Part shown: piece by piece, positions 4,694 to 7,041 of the stretch
Numbering within the stretch: position 1 is the stretch's first letter
Layout of the letters: each line of letters starts with the position of its first letter
Assembly (NCBI GenBank): GCA_945916025.1
Contig: CAMEGD010000073.1
Span: 1 to 7,041, forward strand
Length of the DNA stretch: 7,041 bases
From: an uncultured Clostridia bacterium
GTDB taxonomy: Bacteria; Bacillota; Clostridia; Tissierellales; Peptoniphilaceae
Direction: 5' to 3'
Program-made: the position numbers and the translations under genes
Notes under the pieces: generated by a model
What the model was told of the DNA's origin: nothing
What the model saw: only the letters and a program-made list of their open reading frames with translations
Database searches by the model: none

Positions 4694-5614
4694 CTAATAA
4701 ATATTTAGTTTTAACTTTTCTGAAATGTATTCTAACATTTTTATTCCAGAAACTGAATTTCCTGCCTTGTCTAATGCTGGACCAAAGGTTGCAAGTCCAT
4801 ATCCTCCTTGGGTTGTTGCGATAATTCCACCGCCAACTCCACTTTTTGCTGGTATTCCTATTTCCACAGCAAAGTCTCCAGAGGAGTCGTACATACCTGC
4901 TACAGCCATAAGGGTTCTTATAAGTCTTGCATGTTTTTCATCCATAAGCTTTTCTTTTTTATGGTTGTAACCACCTGATGATAATACATAGGAAATCTTT
5001 GCAAGGTCCCTAGTATTTACCATTATTGAACATGCCTTGTTATAAATATCTAAGACTTCATAAATGTCCACACTAATTGGAATTATTCCGTTTTTTTCTA
5101 GTGTATACATTATTGCCTTGTTAGCTTGACCTGTTGGTCTAACTGTTTCAACTATTCCCATATCATAGTCTATTGTTTCGTTGTCAGAAAGTTTCTTAAT
5201 CTTGTCTAAGACAACATTTATGCCTTCTTTTCCAAATTTGTCATATATTAAATAAGAAATAGTAAGGGCACCTGAATTTATAAATGGATTAACTGGCTTT
5301 TTGTCCTCACTCATTTCTAAATCTAGTAGACTATTAAAGGCCTTTGATGAACCTTTTAAGCCAACTTTTGTTTTTAGAAAATCAAATTCGTAGTTTTCTA
5401 AGGCTACAAGGTAAAGAATAATTTTTACAATAGACATCATAGAGAATTTTTCTTCTACATGGCCAGCTTCAAATATATTTCCTTCTTTATCTATTAAGGA
5501 AGCGCCTATTTTGTTCCTATCTGCAGTGGCAAGGGCTGGTATATAGTCTACTATTTGACCTTGGTCTGTATATTTTTTTCCTATTTCTAAGGCTTCTAAA
5601 AGTAATTTGTCCAT
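4694..5614 (-). CDS. glsA: Glutaminase GlsA
   Basis: This cytoplasmic enzyme hydrolyses L-glutamine to L-glutamate and ammonia. It has the serine-dependent beta-lactamase-like fold. Visible signatures are GQIVDYIPALATADRNKIG (18-36), the catalytic S-x-x-K as FSMMSIVK (S61, K64) and NPFINSGAL (109-117, with substrate-contacting Asn). Also present are the tyrosine/cysteine region DIYNKACSIMVNTRDLAK (189-206), MYDSSGDFAVEIGIPAKSGV (241-260) and the glycine loop GVGGGI (259-264). The length of 306 residues matches the bacterial family, and no catalytic residue is missing. The ATG at 5614 has AAAGGA 7 bases upstream, next to the transporter's stop codon. Only 13 bases separate it from the YfcC-type gene, so the two are co-transcribed. 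The product glutamate and ammonia could serve fermentation, nitrogen supply or acid neutralisation; the sequence does not decide which. Confidence 0.95.
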   Translation of the reverse strand: MDKLLLEALEIGKKYTDQGQIVDYIPALATADRNKIGASLIDKEGNIFEAGHVEEKFSMMSIVKIILYLVALENYEFDFLKTKVGLKGSSKAFNSLLDLEMSEDKKPVNPFINSGALTISYLIYDKFGKEGINVVLDKIKKLSDNETIDYDMGIVETVRPTGQANKAIMYTLEKNGIIPISVDIYEVLDIYNKACSIMVNTRDLAKISYVLSSGGYNHKKEKLMDEKHARLIRTLMAVAGMYDSSGDFAVEIGIPAKSGVGGGIIATTQGGYGLATFGPALDKAGNSVSGIKMLEYISEKLKLNIY

Positions 5615-5627
5615 CTAAAGGTCCTTT

Positions 5628-7028
5628 CTAAAATCCCATTTGAATAGCTACAAACACACTTGCAAAGGCACATAAGAAGTAAATTATCATAAGTGGAATA
5701 AAGAACTTCCACCACCTTTGTATAGAAACTCTACCATAAGATAGATAAATTAATAATGATCCAAAAGTAAACCAGAACATGTTAGTAATACCATCACCAA
5801 ATTGGTAAGCTAATACTGTTGTTTGTAATGGAAGACCTAGTTCTATTCCAATAGGAACTAGTATAGGAACTAATAAGGCTCCCTTTCCTGAACCTGAAGG
5901 AATTAGACCATTTATTAATGATACTATTAGGATAATACCAATTGCTGCTACAAATTGGGATGTTCCCCTAAGAACATTTGTCAAGTAGTATATTATAGTT
6001 GCGTTTATTTGTCCTGCTTCTAAAACCCAATATACACCTCTAGCAAACCCTACTATAAGAGCTCCACCAATTGCACCTGCTGCACCCTTTACAAAGTGCT
6101 GTGCTATATCATTAGGATGAAGTCCACCTACTAGTCCTGCAAAAATACCTGATGCTAAGAATATTGCTGATACGTCATCTATAACCCAGGTAACACCATT
6201 AAATCCAAATTGCATACCATAAACTGTTAAGACCATAGCTACTACAATTGATAATAGAACGGCTACTTGTCTACCTGTTAGTTTTTTAGTGTCATCGTGG
6301 TCTATTTTAAAGTCAGATGTATCTATATCTGCTACTAAAGACTTAGTTGGGTCCTTTTTAACTTTTCTAGCATAATTCATTGTATAAGCTAAGCCGATTA
6401 AAGTTGTAATTACCCAAATAACAATTCTGAATCCAAGTCCTGTAAAAATGTTATAATTTGGATCTGCAAATCCTAAGTTAACAATAATTTCGTTTGCTAC
6501 ACCAACTGTATATAAGTTTGTAGGTCCTGCCATAAAACCACCCATAATACCTATAATCAGTACAGCAACTGCAGTCATGGCATCAAATCCCAAGGATATA
6601 ACCACCGTAACTACCAAAGGGGCAAATGGTATAAAGGTTTCTACCCATCCGAGGAATCCTCCTACTGCCGAGAATACAATCATTAAAATAATCAATAAAG
6701 CCATTTGGGATGATTGTCCAAATTTTGTTACCATTGATGATATACCATTATCTATGGCACCTGTTGCTTCATAAATTGCTAAAGCTCCTCCAACTACCAT
6801 AATAATAATCATAATATTAGCAGATTGCTTTAGTCCATAAGGTACTCCTCTAAAAATATTAAAAATATTATTAAAGTTTACTTCGTTTCGAGGTAATGGT
6901 GTATAGACTCCATCTTCAAGAGTACCAGGTGTTATAAAAAATGTCATAATTCCTGCAAAAACTATTACCAGAAATACTAGTACAAAAGGATTAATCTGTA
7001 ATTTCTTTTTTTCTTTTTTTTCTGTCAT
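5628..7028 (-). CDS. YfcC/DcuC-family amino-acid or dicarboxylate transporter
   Basis: This is a polytopic inner-membrane carrier of 466 residues in the YfcC group (DcuC / ion-transporter-like superfamily), whose proposed substrates include C4-dicarboxylates and basic amino acids. The two-fold pseudo-repeat is visible. The first half contains GGALAIYEATGAIDNGI (80-96), GGFLGWVETFIPFAPLVV (123-140) and MGGFMAGPTNLYTVGVA (162-178). The second contains GGALIVGFARGVYWVLEAGQ (321-340), GLIPSGSGKGALLVPILVPI (374-393) and AYQFGDGITNMFWFTFGSL (407-425). A charged loop with many K and D (221-250) separates the halves, and the N-terminus is strongly basic. The ATG at 7028 follows AGGAGA by 7 bases; the window ends just beyond, so the promoter is not seen. 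The tight link to glsA makes glutamine, glutamate or a related amino acid the likely cargo (inference). Specificity cannot be read from sequence. Confidence 0.88.
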   Translation of the reverse strand: MTEKKEKKKLQINPFVLVFLVIVFAGIMTFFITPGTLEDGVYTPLPRNEVNFNNIFNIFRGVPYGLKQSANIMIIIMVVGGALAIYEATGAIDNGISSMVTKFGQSSQMALLIILMIVFSAVGGFLGWVETFIPFAPLVVTVVISLGFDAMTAVAVLIIGIMGGFMAGPTNLYTVGVANEIIVNLGFADPNYNIFTGLGFRIVIWVITTLIGLAYTMNYARKVKKDPTKSLVADIDTSDFKIDHDDTKKLTGRQVAVLLSIVVAMVLTVYGMQFGFNGVTWVIDDVSAIFLASGIFAGLVGGLHPNDIAQHFVKGAAGAIGGALIVGFARGVYWVLEAGQINATIIYYLTNVLRGTSQFVAAIGIILIVSLINGLIPSGSGKGALLVPILVPIGIELGLPLQTTVLAYQFGDGITNMFWFTFGSLLIYLSYGRVSIQRWWKFFIPLMIIYFLCAFASVFVAIQMGF

Positions 7029-7041
7029 TTTTCTGTCTCCT

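Noticed and set aside
4624..4970. Two plus-strand frames (4624-4824 and 4725-4970) near the glsA end
   Set aside because: They overlap glsA antisense; the first begins in the GC-rich spacer and has no family match that I can see.
6577..6774. 65-codon plus-strand frame inside the YfcC-type gene
   Set aside because: Antisense shadow within a strongly supported membrane protein gene.
1..7041. CRISPR array, tRNA, rRNA, riboswitch or phage/defence genes
   Set aside because: I saw no regularly spaced repeats, no tRNA-like cloverleaf with conserved TΨC box, no riboswitch-like leader and no such protein families.

Overview
The window is AT-rich, tightly packed bacterial DNA with strong AGGAGG-type ribosome binding sites and T-rich hairpin terminators. 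Every intact gene but one lies on the minus strand. The gene content (TRAP and YfcC-type transporters, an M20 amidohydrolase, a glutaminase, a peptidase T fragment) and the base composition suggest a low-GC, amino-acid/peptide-using anaerobic Firmicute, for example the Tissierellia/Peptoniphilaceae (Anaerococcus, Peptoniphilus and relatives). The taxon is an inference from style, not a marker-based call.

Layout, left to right. Positions 1-2437 hold a three-gene minus-strand operon, transcribed from right to left: M20 amidohydrolase, TRAP small permease (DctQ), TRAP large permease (DctM). The genes are 4-11 bases apart, and each stop codon abuts or overlaps the next ribosome binding site. The dctM reading frame stops at codon 200 of about 425, and family resemblance is lost about 50-65 bases from the window edge, so it is broken. 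Positions 2438-2640 hold the operon's upstream region (a 14-bp palindrome next to a cre-like box) and the terminator of the next gene. Positions 2641-3048 encode an intact DUF1801 protein with an N-terminal zinc-binding-like motif.

Positions 3066-4054 are a gene graveyard, all facing minus. In transcription order it contains the first ~31 codons of peptidase T fused to the middle of an SLC13/DASS-type anion symporter (three stops, one frameshift, both ends lost), a 39-residue ribbon-helix-helix protein that looks like an orphan antitoxin, and the C-terminal tail of an unrecognised gene with one frameshift. This is the most unusual part of the window, and ordinary ORF calling would miss or misread it.

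Positions 4156-4621 form a self-contained plus-strand unit: an extended -10 promoter, a DUF1232 (YkvA-like) membrane protein most likely starting at TTG, and a terminator that can work in both directions. Positions 4622-4693 are a short, unexplained GC-rich spacer. Positions 4694-7028 are a minus-strand pair: a YfcC-family transporter followed 13 bases later by glutaminase GlsA.

How the genes work together (inference): the left operon would import an acidic or acylated amino-acid-like solute and hydrolyse its amide. The right pair would move an amino acid or dicarboxylate across the membrane and deamidate glutamine to glutamate and ammonia. I found no CRISPR array, rRNA, tRNA, phage or defence system, and nothing I would call a new biological system. 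The interest lies in the decayed block, the broken dctM edge and a few small overlooked elements.
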